Positions 1 to 7,150 of a stretch of 54,539 nucleotides of DNA are shown here, one piece after another. The first letter of the stretch is position 1, and each line of letters begins with the position of its first letter. Origin of the DNA: Methanobacteriota archaeon (GTDB taxonomy: Archaea > Thermoplasmatota > Poseidoniia > Poseidoniales > Thalassarchaeaceae); NCBI GenBank assembly GCA_014239955.1, contig JAAZXW010000001.1, forward strand, positions 1 through 54,539. Reading direction: 5' to 3'. The position numbers and the translations under genes were made by a program. The notes beneath the pieces are model-generated. The model did not search any database. It was given only the letters and a program-made list of their open reading frames with translations, and was not told the DNA's origin.

Positions 1-1149
1 CACCTGAAGACGATCGTGCCCATATCTGGGACCACAGCGCTCCACCCGTTGCTGTACAAGAACGGCAGTGCCGAGGCTAGGAGCCAGGTGATGCACATGA
101 ATTACTTCTCGAGCACGGTGGACTACAACGAGGACGACCTTGACAACGTCTGCCCGGACATCGCAGAGGGCCTGTTCGCTGGCCCCGTGACATACATCGG
201 GGGCGAGATGGACCCCTACATGCAGAACTATTACGACGACAGGAGTCACATCGACAAGGCATTCGAGAACTGGAACGGTTCAGTCTACTGGATCCAGGGG
301 ATGCAGGACTGGAACGTGGACCCCCACCAGGTCTTCGGGGGCCCTACTGGGGTCAACTGGTACCAGCACTACGTCGACGCGGGCTTCGACGTCCGCGGGA
401 TGATCGGGCAGTGGGGTCACCACTACCCCGACCAGGTGTCGAGCCACGACGGTGTCAGCAGCGGAAACGGCCTGGAGGCCCGAGACAACATGACTCGGTG
501 GGACTGGGCGCAGGACCTCTTCGAGTGGTTCGAGTACTACCTCAAGGACAAGGGGCCAAAGCCCGACCTCACGGCGCAGATCCAGCGCTCGGACGGCGAG
601 TGGAGGATCGAGGAGACTTGGCCGCCGACAGATGTTCAGTGGCTCGACGTCCCCATGGGCGAATGCACCAACATGGGCAACAACTGGGTCGGTGGGGCCC
701 CCGTGATTGGGGGCATATCCGAGGTCGTGGTCGAGTGCCCGCCATTCGACGAGGACATCCACATCGCAGGGCTGGTCAGACTCCACCTGCTGGCGTCCGC
801 AGTCTTCGACGGCGGTCAGGTGTTCGTCGAGATGCAGGACTCAGCCACCGGCACCAGGATCGGACACGCCACCATGGACATCCGCTACCATGAGGGCGGC
901 AACGAGCCCACGGGAGTCATACCCGGAGAGACCGTGACCATGATGATGGAATTCCAGGGAATAGACCACCTGCTCCTCTCCGGTTCGGGGATCAAGCTAG
1001 TGATGACCACTTCTGGCAAGGACTACCTCGCTCCTGCCTGTGGGGCTATGTGCCCCGTCCACGTTCACATCATCGACGACAGCGTGCTGTCGCTCCCCCT
1101 GATTGACAGGGACGGGTCCAACGTGCTGATTACCCATCAACGGGAGTAG
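1..1149 (+). CDS. CocE/NonD-family (X-Pro dipeptidyl-peptidase-like, S15) hydrolase, 5' truncated
   Basis: The reading frame is open from base 1, so the gene begins outside the window; a GTG at 16 is internal. What remains is the end of an alpha/beta-hydrolase followed by a beta-sandwich. The stretch QDWNVDPHQVF fits the strand and loop carrying the catalytic Asp, and GQWGHHYPD fits the catalytic His region of the X-Pro dipeptidyl-peptidase/cocaine-esterase family. After a helical linker (WDWAQDLFEWFEYYLK) comes the C-terminal jelly-roll domain typical of these enzymes (WPPTDVQWLDVP to the end). The nucleophile Ser and any signal peptide lie upstream. In marine archaea such enzymes are usually secreted peptidases or esterases; substrate and location are inferred. 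The stop is 31 bases before the likely start of the next gene. Confidence 0.8.
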   Translation, partial: HLKTIVPISGTTALHPLLYKNGSAEARSQVMHMNYFSSTVDYNEDDLDNVCPDIAEGLFAGPVTYIGGEMDPYMQNYYDDRSHIDKAFENWNGSVYWIQGMQDWNVDPHQVFGGPTGVNWYQHYVDAGFDVRGMIGQWGHHYPDQVSSHDGVSSGNGLEARDNMTRWDWAQDLFEWFEYYLKDKGPKPDLTAQIQRSDGEWRIEETWPPTDVQWLDVPMGECTNMGNNWVGGAPVIGGISEVVVECPPFDEDIHIAGLVRLHLLASAVFDGGQVFVEMQDSATGTRIGHATMDIRYHEGGNEPTGVIPGETVTMMMEFQGIDHLLLSGSGIKLVMTTSGKDYLAPACGAMCPVHVHIIDDSVLSLPLIDRDGSNVLITHQRE

Positions 1150-1180
1150 ATTGATTGCATGGGCCAAGGTGAACAGTGAC

Positions 1181-1960
1181 ATGTCCGAGGCAATCTTACC
1201 CTCAGTCCCCCCGGTCAGCCCCTTCGAGGCCTACACGATCATCATCGTCCTGCCGTTCCTGATGCGACTCATCTTCGTCGCCCCCCCGCTGCTCGACCTA
1301 TCTCACAAGCTGATGCCGAAGGAGGACAGGGCCAAGCACGCGAGGTGGGTGCTCGACCGCATCAAGAGACTGAACGCTGAGAGGTTCTGGCTCATCGTGC
1401 TCAACGAGATGCTGGCCATACTACTCCCGGGCGCGATAGCCCTGGCAGCGCGCGTATACATGGGGCCCATAGGGTGGGAGAGCTGGGAGATCCCGTTCCT
1501 CGGGCTGACCCTCCTCGTCATGGCCGGACTGGTTTGGGTGGGGTTCGACTTCACCAGAGTGGCCAGGACGAGAAGCGACGTGCGCAGGTTGGCCACGGTC
1601 GACATAGACAACGCGAAGCAGGCGGTCGACACCGCCGTGACAGGCCGAGACTTCCTGAAGTCCCTGCGCAGCTTCTCCATACCCCGACCATGGAAGGGGG
1701 AGCCGGAACCCGAAGAGGAGCAGGGCGGCTACTCGGTGTTCGGAGCGGTCTCCTCGGTCTTGGATCTGGGAGCCGACGTGCTAGACATGGCACTGGACCA
1801 GGTCAGAGTCCCAGCGGGTGATGCGGTCGACAAGATAGACTCCGAGATACAGTCCAGGATCCAGGAGAGGGTCCAGGCCTCGAAGCGGTCGATGATGGTG
1901 GGAACGCTGTTCGCAGTCTTCCCGCTAGTAGTTCTGCTGGGCCTGCCTAAGCTTCTGTAG
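1181..1960 (+). CDS. Multi-pass membrane protein of unknown function
   Basis: Not recognised. The frame opens at a TTG at 1151, but the first ATG (1181) gives MSEAILPSV and a more natural N-terminus (259 residues). Hydrophobic segments lie near residues 15-35 (AYTIIIVLPFLMRLIFVA), 75-95 (WLIVLNEMLAILLPGAIALA), 110-130 (IPFLGLTLLVMAGLVWVGF) and at the very C-terminus (MMVGTLFAVFPLVVLLGLPKLL). Between the third and fourth is a long hydrophilic stretch with a proline/glutamate-rich linker (GEPEPEEEQGG) and amphipathic helices. It overlaps the 3' end of the convergent MFS gene by 14 bases. No catalytic motif is visible. It is real by length, codon pattern and fit between neighbours. Confidence 0.65.
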   Translation: MSEAILPSVPPVSPFEAYTIIIVLPFLMRLIFVAPPLLDLSHKLMPKEDRAKHARWVLDRIKRLNAERFWLIVLNEMLAILLPGAIALAARVYMGPIGWESWEIPFLGLTLLVMAGLVWVGFDFTRVARTRSDVRRLATVDIDNAKQAVDTAVTGRDFLKSLRSFSIPRPWKGEPEPEEEQGGYSVFGAVSSVLDLGADVLDMALDQVRVPAGDAVDKIDSEIQSRIQERVQASKRSMMVGTLFAVFPLVVLLGLPKLL

Positions 1961-3203
1961 TGGCCATGTACGACCTCTCCCCAGGGGAGGCCAGCAGCAG
2001 CCAGAGCATCCCGACCGAGATCTGGATGCCCGCAGTGATCAGTAGCATCTCCCTCAGCGTCACCACCTCGTGCTCCATGGCCAGACCCGCGAAGATCGTG
2101 GACACCCCCATGGTCAGAGTGATGACCAGGCTGTCCGTCCCTGCGACGCGACCCATCCATTCGTTATCGGAGCGCCTCTGCAGGAGGGTGGTCGAGAAGA
2201 CCCAGGAGACTCCGGAGCATCCGTGGCTGAAGAAGATGCAGACGAGCGTCAGCATCCCCCACTCGAAGGTAGAGACGCCGATGTAGAGGAGTCCCGATCC
2301 GACGAGCGCGAAGCCGATCAGGTACGGCATGACACGAGGCACGGCCATCAACGGGCGTGCGACCATCGGACCGAAGCCCGAGCCGAATCCACGGCACAGG
2401 TAGACGATCCCTATCCCGGCAGCCACCTCCCCGAAGCCAGCCTCCATGCCAATCAGGATCAGCAGGAACACCTGGGCTCCCCCACCAGTGGCCCATCCGC
2501 CCTTCGCCAGGAGGAGCCTCCTGATGTGCGGACGGGCGAGGATGTAGCGCCATCCGGCGAGAATCTCCCCGAACATCTCGATAGGGCTGGACGACCTCTT
2601 CTCCGACCGATCCGGCCCGCCCTGAGGAAGGGTCGAGATAATCAGGGCCGCGAACAGGAAGGTAACCGAGTCAATCATCAAACCGACCTCGATGCCGTAC
2701 TGGGAGATGACAAGGCCGCCGATACCGGCCCCGAAACCCATCGAGGCCGACCATCCCCCTGAGACGAGTGCGTTAGCGGTGAGCAACTCATCCTTGGTGC
2801 ACACGTTCGGCAGGTATGCGGTCTGGGCTGGGTCGTACACAGCCCTTCCCACGACTAGGGCCATCGCCAGGAGGTAGACGGAGATCAGGCTACCCATCAG
2901 GTCCAGGGCCAGGAAGGTGCAGAGGATGCAGAACGACAGGAGGTTCGAGCCGAGCATCAGGGCCTTGCGCGAGTAGCGGTCGGCGAGCATCCCGGTGATT
3001 GGCTCGAGGGGTGCGAAGGTGAAGCTACGAGCGACGAGCACCCCTGCTATGGCGAGCGGCGAGTTGTCAGTGGCCTCCGCTGCCAGGAGGAACATCGCGA
3101 TTACGGAGAACCAGTCCCCGGTGAACATCACCATGTCGCTGATGAACAGTTTTCGGAAGCTCCTGTTGCGTCGCAGGAACTGGATGTATCCCAGTGAGGT
3201 CAC
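1947..3203 (-). CDS. MFS transporter (EntS/MFS_3-like exporter)
   Basis: A 418-residue major facilitator protein with about twelve hydrophobic segments. The loop after TM2 carries the MFS signature as GMLADRYSRKAL (normally G-x3-D-R-x-G-R-[KR]), and TM1 begins FISDMVMFTGDWFSVIAMF, a form typical of the enterobactin-exporter/MFS_3 branch. A central cytoplasmic loop (PQGGPDRSEKRSS) separates the two six-helix halves. The start is GTG at 3203 with GGAGG close upstream. The gene diverges from the oligoribonuclease gene across 78 bases. Substrate cannot be read from the sequence; export of a small molecule or drug is the family norm. Confidence 0.85.
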   Translation of the reverse strand: MTSLGYIQFLRRNRSFRKLFISDMVMFTGDWFSVIAMFLLAAEATDNSPLAIAGVLVARSFTFAPLEPITGMLADRYSRKALMLGSNLLSFCILCTFLALDLMGSLISVYLLAMALVVGRAVYDPAQTAYLPNVCTKDELLTANALVSGGWSASMGFGAGIGGLVISQYGIEVGLMIDSVTFLFAALIISTLPQGGPDRSEKRSSSPIEMFGEILAGWRYILARPHIRRLLLAKGGWATGGGAQVFLLILIGMEAGFGEVAAGIGIVYLCRGFGSGFGPMVARPLMAVPRVMPYLIGFALVGSGLLYIGVSTFEWGMLTLVCIFFSHGCSGVSWVFSTTLLQRRSDNEWMGRVAGTDSLVITLTMGVSTIFAGLAMEHEVVTLREMLLITAGIQISVGMLWLLLASPGERSYMATTEA

Positions 3204-3281
3204 GGCCTCCGCACGACAACGGTCCTATCACTGTCATCCTCCAGCCAACATGAATAAGTGCGGGTTTCCGATGGCGGGTCC

Positions 3282-3836
3282 GTGAAGGAATCGCGCATCT
3301 GTCTGCTTGACCTTGAGATGTCGGGGCTGGACCCCGACAGTGAGCGGATTATCGAGGTGGCATGTTTTGTCGTCGAGGCCGATCTGACTCCCGTCCCGGG
3401 TGCCGAGATGTGCCTGCCTGTGATGCCCGACGACCCCGGTGTCCTGGACGCCATGGACGAGTGGAACACCAGGACGCACGGGGAATCCGGCCTGGTTCGC
3501 AGGGTGAGGGAGAATGGCGTCTCGATAGGAGAGGCCGAGGATGCCGTCATGGAGCTGCTGAGGGAGCACATGGCGAAGGGTGCGATTATCGCCGGCAACA
3601 GCGTGCATCACGACATGCGCTTCATCAGGCGCGAGATGCCGGTGGTGGCGGACTTCTGCACCTTCCGGATCATCGACGTGAGCTCGCTCAAGGAGCTCCT
3701 CAGGAGGGTCGCGCCGAACGGGCCCAGATTCTACAAGAGGAGCGACCACACTGCCCTGGCAGATGCCAAGGGGAGCCTGGATGAGTTGAGGTTCTACGTG
3801 CGGAACTACATCCGCCTCGACCCGGATCAGCCCTGA
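3282..3836 (+). CDS. orn: Oligoribonuclease (DEDDh 3'-5' exonuclease)
   Basis: Degrades 2-5 nt RNA fragments (nanoRNA) to mononucleotides in the cytoplasm. Motif ExoI is LDLEMSGLDPDSERIIEVA near the N-terminus, almost identical to bacterial Orn. ExoII is GNSVHHDMRFIRREMP and ExoIII is HTALADAKGSLDELRFY, supplying the D, E, D, H and D metal/catalytic residues. I chose GTG 3282, which gives VKESRICLLDLEMSG (184 residues, the usual Orn length); a longer frame starts at GTG 3258. A TATA-like GAATAAG sits about 28 bases upstream of 3282. The gene overlaps the convergent JAMM gene by 10 bases. Orn is a largely proteobacterial/actinobacterial and eukaryotic family, so its presence here suggests acquisition. 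Confidence 0.88.
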   Translation: MKESRICLLDLEMSGLDPDSERIIEVACFVVEADLTPVPGAEMCLPVMPDDPGVLDAMDEWNTRTHGESGLVRRVRENGVSIGEAEDAVMELLREHMAKGAIIAGNSVHHDMRFIRREMPVVADFCTFRIIDVSSLKELLRRVAPNGPRFYKRSDHTALADAKGSLDELRFYVRNYIRLDPDQP

Positions 3837-4516
3837 GCCAGGTCCAGCCCTATCGGCGAGCCATCTTCAGTCGTTATCAGGAGGTTGACCCCCTCCCCAT
3901 TGCGCAGGTAGCCTATCAGCTCGAAGCCATGCACCTTCCTGCCAGCGACCCTGGCCAGGACCGGGAGGCTCCCCCCCTGATCGGGATTCAGGTCCCTCCT
4001 GTGCCCGTCCTCCTGGTCGTACCACTCGAGGCCGAGCGGCGCCGGGCTGAACCTGACTCCGAGGATCATCTCCACCCCCTCTGTCCAGTCCGCTGCCTCG
4101 GCATCGGCCTGGCTCGGGTGGGCGTAGGCGTTGGGGTGGCTGTGCAGGAAGCTGGAGAACCTGGACCCCCTCGCGCCACGCTCCTCGGAGAATACCTCGT
4201 CGGTCCACTCCTCCGGGACGTGGTGGACGCTGTACGAGTCCCCTATGTTGACGATGTGGGGAGTCCCCAGCAGGAAACCGCATCCCGAGAAGGTCGTCTG
4301 GGACGGTCCGAAGACCATCTCAACGTCCTCCGGGTTCGCCCTCTCCGGGTCGGGGTCGAACCCGATTAGCACCTCGTCGGGTATCGACTCCATGCTCCAT
4401 CGGATCACCGTACTCATCGTCTCGATGGGGATCAGCAGGTGCGTGGAGTACCTCTCCCTCTGCTCGTAGGAGTCCCGGTTGTACGACGCGGCGGCCTCCA
4501 GCAGCCAGTCACTCAT
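3827..4516 (-). CDS. JAMM/MPN+ domain metalloprotease-like protein
   Basis: A 229-residue protein with a complete JAMM zinc motif: HSHPNAYAHPSQAD at residues 125-138 fits H-x-H-x7-S-x2-D exactly (H125, H127, S135, D138). The upstream catalytic Glu could be in SIPDEVLIGF (around residue 48), as usual for the first strand of the MPN fold. JAMM proteins cleave isopeptide bonds to ubiquitin-like proteins; archaeal members (desampylase/HvJAMM1) remove SAMP modifiers. This one is about 90 residues longer than minimal archaeal desampylases, with an N-terminal helical extension and a C-terminal acidic part containing EWYDQEDGHRRDLNPDQGG. Target unknown. It lies on the same strand as, and downstream of, taw2, with 30 bases between. 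Confidence 0.75.
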   Translation of the reverse strand: MSDWLLEAAASYNRDSYEQRERYSTHLLIPIETMSTVIRWSMESIPDEVLIGFDPDPERANPEDVEMVFGPSQTTFSGCGFLLGTPHIVNIGDSYSVHHVPEEWTDEVFSEERGARGSRFSSFLHSHPNAYAHPSQADAEAADWTEGVEMILGVRFSPAPLGLEWYDQEDGHRRDLNPDQGGSLPVLARVAGRKVHGFELIGYLRNGEGVNLLITTEDGSPIGLDLAQG

Positions 4517-4546
4517 GATTTGCCGCTTGCGTGGCCGCGTTTGAGC

Positions 4547-5395
4547 CTACGCCACCGATATGTCCAGCACCACGTGGTCCCAGTGGGGGGCGTACGACTT
4601 CACCCTGGTGAGCGCGTGGCCGATGGTCGAGCCGGGCCTGGCGTCGGAGACGGGCGAAAGCACGCCCGCGACCCACGGGGCGTGGTCCTTGGACGGGGCG
4701 AGGCCGTGCACGTGGAGCGTCCCGCCCCCGTGCGCCAGCACCCTGAGGGCGGCCCCGAGGCCCTCCTCGGAGCTCGGCAGGAGGCCGAGGATGACCCGGT
4801 CGGCGGCTCCCTCCAGCGATTCGGCCGTGACCCTGTTGTCCCCCTCGTGGACCACGCAGCGGCCCTCGACCCCGTTCGCCTCCAAACCCCATCTCAGCGC
4901 CCTGGCGGCCTCGGGGTTCCACTCGCAGGCGTGGACCGATGCCCCGCCGTGCACCAGTGCGGGCAGCGTGTAGTACCCTATCCCAGCATAGAGGTCCACG
5001 ATCACCTCGCCCTCTCCAGCGACCTCGCCCATCCTCCGCCTCTCGTTCACGTTTCCAGCGGAGAACATGCAGCGGGTCATCGCGTACCCGTAGTCGACCC
5101 CGCTCTCCCTGCGCACGACCCAGTCGTCCTCGCCCAGGAGCATCTCGACCCCGCTCTCGCGGAACTCCCCGCTCACCTCGCCCATCCGAGCGAGGCGCTC
5201 GACTCCAAGGGCTCGCGCCACGGCCTCCCACAGCGTCTCGTCCTGGTCCCAATCGGGTCCCTCGAAGGACCCCCGCGGCATGATCGCCACGTCGGAGAAG
5301 AGCTCCCAGCGGCTTGGCAGCTTTCCCGGGAGGCTCCCGTCGTACAATTCCGAAACGGCCTCCTCGAGCATCGCGTGTGGGCCGTTCCCCTGCAT
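4547..5395 (-). CDS. taw2: tRNA(Phe) wybutosine-pathway aminocarboxypropyltransferase Taw2/TYW2
   Basis: Transfers the 3-amino-3-carboxypropyl group of S-adenosylmethionine to 4-demethylwyosine at position 37 of tRNA-Phe. The class I SAM fold is clear: RCMFSAGNVNERRRMG (about 108-123), motif I DLYAGIGYYTLP (134-145), ACEWNPEA (156-163) and the family-specific LGLLPSSEEG (203-212). The last motif distinguishes TYW2 from the Trm5 m1G37 methyltransferases, which carry an NLP motif there. The C-terminus SYAPHWDHVVLDI is also a TYW2 hallmark. At 282 residues it lacks most of the N-terminal D1/D2 extension of Trm5. It ends 30 bases before the JAMM gene and starts 4 bases after the uvrC stop, so uvrC, taw2 and the JAMM gene probably form one operon. 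Confidence 0.88.
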   Translation of the reverse strand: MQGNGPHAMLEEAVSELYDGSLPGKLPSRWELFSDVAIMPRGSFEGPDWDQDETLWEAVARALGVERLARMGEVSGEFRESGVEMLLGEDDWVVRRESGVDYGYAMTRCMFSAGNVNERRRMGEVAGEGEVIVDLYAGIGYYTLPALVHGGASVHACEWNPEAARALRWGLEANGVEGRCVVHEGDNRVTAESLEGAADRVILGLLPSSEEGLGAALRVLAHGGGTLHVHGLAPSKDHAPWVAGVLSPVSDARPGSTIGHALTRVKSYAPHWDHVVLDISVA

Positions 5396-5399
5396 CGGA

Positions 5400-7094
5400 T
5401 CACCTCTCCAGATGGGCGCGGATCCTCTCGGCCATCTCCTTGCCTATCCCCGGGACGCCGCGCAGGTCCTTGGCGCTGGCGTGCTCGATGCCCCTCCTCC
5501 CGCCGAAGTGCCGGAGCAGGGACTGGATCTTCTTCGCGCCCAGGCCCTCCACCTCCTCGAGCGGGTCGGCCAGGGCCCCCTTGCCCCGGCGCTTCTTGTG
5601 GAATGTGTTGGAGAACCTGTGCGCCTCGTCGCGGGCGTGGACCAGGGCCCTCCCCCTGCGGTCTAGCAGCATGGGCTCGATGCCCCTCATGTGGAGGGTC
5701 TCCTCCCTCTTCGCGAGTGCCGCTATCGGGAACATCCCCAGCAGCCCCATCTCATCGAGCGTCCGCTCGATCGCGGAAAGGTGGGTCCCCCCGCCGTCCA
5801 GCAGAAGCAGGTCGGGCCACACGTCCTGCCTCTTCGCCCACCGTGCCACCACCTCCGACATCATCCTGAGGTCGTCCTGTGCATCCGACCTGACCCTGTA
5901 GGTCCTGTACTCCTCCTTGGAGGGCCTTCCCCCCCTCATGACGACCGACGCCCCAACCCTCTCCTTGCCGAGGGTCTGGGACATGTCGAAGCAGACTATG
6001 TGGTCAAGGGTATCGAGGCCCAGCAGGGCGGCGCCCTCGTCGGCAGCCGACTTCTCCAGGTCGCCTGCCCGGGAGCTCCTGATGAGGTGTATCTCGGCGT
6101 TCCTGTCCGCCATCGTCCTGAGCTTCGCAAGCTCCCCTCGCACGGGGACCCTGACCTCGACGGACGACGACCTCCTCTTTGACAGCCATTCCGCCATCGA
6201 GTCGCCGAGGGGCGAGGGGACTAGCAGGCTCTTCGGGGGCCGCCTGTTCGCATAGTGCTCGGAAAGGACCAGCGATACCGAGTCCGATACGTCCCCCCGA
6301 TGGATCAGCTGGTACTCGACCTGGCCGCGAATAATGCCCCCCTTCGCATGGAGGATTACCAGGCACCCGCTGTCGCCGCTCGATGAGAAGCCGACTGCAT
6401 CGCAGTCCTGGTAGAACCTGCTGGATACCACGTTCTCCGACTTCGCCCCCTGGACCGAGCCGATCATGTCCCTCACCCTGGCTGCCCTCTCGTAGTCCAG
6501 CCTCTCCGATGCCTCGTCCATCTCGGACTGCAGCCTCTCGATCAGGGCCCCAGCATTCCCGTCCAGGACGCTCTCGACCGCCCTGACCCTCTCGGCGTAC
6601 CCCTCGTCCCCGCCCGTCTCGACGAACCCGAAGGGGGCCTTGTCGGTCTTGTCCCGCATTCCGAAGTGGCGACGCAGGAGCTTCACCACTAGCTTGGCTG
6701 CCCCGGCATCAGGGAAGGGCCCCCATATCCGCGCGTCCTTCGGCGGGTGCCTGGTGTACATGATGCGAGGCTTCTCGTGCGCGGTCATCGCGATGAAAGG
6801 GAACGACTTCCCGTCCTTCAGCATGGAGTTGTACCTCGGTTGGTTGGACCTGATCAGCTCCCTCTCCAGGACGAGTGCCTCGGAGGGGCTCTGCGTGACG
6901 ATGAAGTCTACCTTGTCGGACTCCTTGACGAGCCTCGGTACCATCTCCCTGTCCGGGTTCTTGGAGAAGTACGACCTGACCCTCGACCTGAGGTCAGTCG
7001 CCTTCCCGACGTACAGGACCCTGTCGTCCGATCGCTTGAACAGGTACACCCCCGGCTCCCTCGGGAGCTCCAAGTTGCTGTGGTCTATGCCCAT
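5400..7094 (-). CDS. uvrC: Excinuclease ABC subunit C
   Basis: Dual-incision nuclease of nucleotide excision repair, acting with UvrA and UvrB (neither is in the window). The domains are in the canonical order: N-terminal GIY-YIG nuclease (PGVYLFKRSDDRVLYVGKA, residues 13-32), a UVR/UvrB-binding coiled segment (LQSEMDEASERLDYERAARV), an RNase H-like second nuclease (IVCFDMSQTLGKERVGA, then LLLLDGGGTHLSAIER) and a C-terminal helix-hairpin-helix pair (VEGLGAKKIQSLLRHFGG; LRGVPGIGKEMAERIRAHL). I set the start at ATG 7094 (MGIDHSNLELP, 564 residues); an upstream frame to 7220 overlaps the divergent neighbour and is not conserved in character. UvrABC in archaea is regarded as bacterial in origin. 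Confidence 0.95.
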   Translation of the reverse strand: MGIDHSNLELPREPGVYLFKRSDDRVLYVGKATDLRSRVRSYFSKNPDREMVPRLVKESDKVDFIVTQSPSEALVLERELIRSNQPRYNSMLKDGKSFPFIAMTAHEKPRIMYTRHPPKDARIWGPFPDAGAAKLVVKLLRRHFGMRDKTDKAPFGFVETGGDEGYAERVRAVESVLDGNAGALIERLQSEMDEASERLDYERAARVRDMIGSVQGAKSENVVSSRFYQDCDAVGFSSSGDSGCLVILHAKGGIIRGQVEYQLIHRGDVSDSVSLVLSEHYANRRPPKSLLVPSPLGDSMAEWLSKRRSSSVEVRVPVRGELAKLRTMADRNAEIHLIRSSRAGDLEKSAADEGAALLGLDTLDHIVCFDMSQTLGKERVGASVVMRGGRPSKEEYRTYRVRSDAQDDLRMMSEVVARWAKRQDVWPDLLLLDGGGTHLSAIERTLDEMGLLGMFPIAALAKREETLHMRGIEPMLLDRRGRALVHARDEAHRFSNTFHKKRRGKGALADPLEEVEGLGAKKIQSLLRHFGGRRGIEHASAKDLRGVPGIGKEMAERIRAHLER

Positions 7095-7120
7095 GGACAA
7101 GTGAAGCGACGGCCGCCGGG

Positions 7121-7135
7121 TTTGATTTACACTTT
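7121..7135. promoter_or_regulatory. A/T-rich box in the uvrC / winged-helix NTPase divergent promoter
   Basis: In the 56-base divergent gap, the only A/T-rich stretch is TTTGATTTACACTTT, in a GC-rich setting. It lies about 25 bases before the GTG of the rightward gene and a similar distance before the ATG of uvrC on the other strand, so it could serve as TATA element for one or both. This is inference from spacing only. Confidence 0.4.
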
Positions 7136-7150
7136 GCAAGACGGAGCACC

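Noticed and set aside
280-786. A 168-codon minus-strand frame
   Set aside because: Antisense shadow of the CocE-type hydrolase, Val/Asp/Pro-rich, no motif.
2070-2762. A 230-codon plus-strand frame
   Set aside because: Antisense to the MFS transporter and low in complexity; no domain motif.
4439-5869. A 476-codon open frame on the plus strand
   Set aside because: It is antisense to taw2 and uvrC, which have clear motifs. Its translation is Arg/Pro/Ser-rich low complexity, as expected from GC-rich DNA with few stops.
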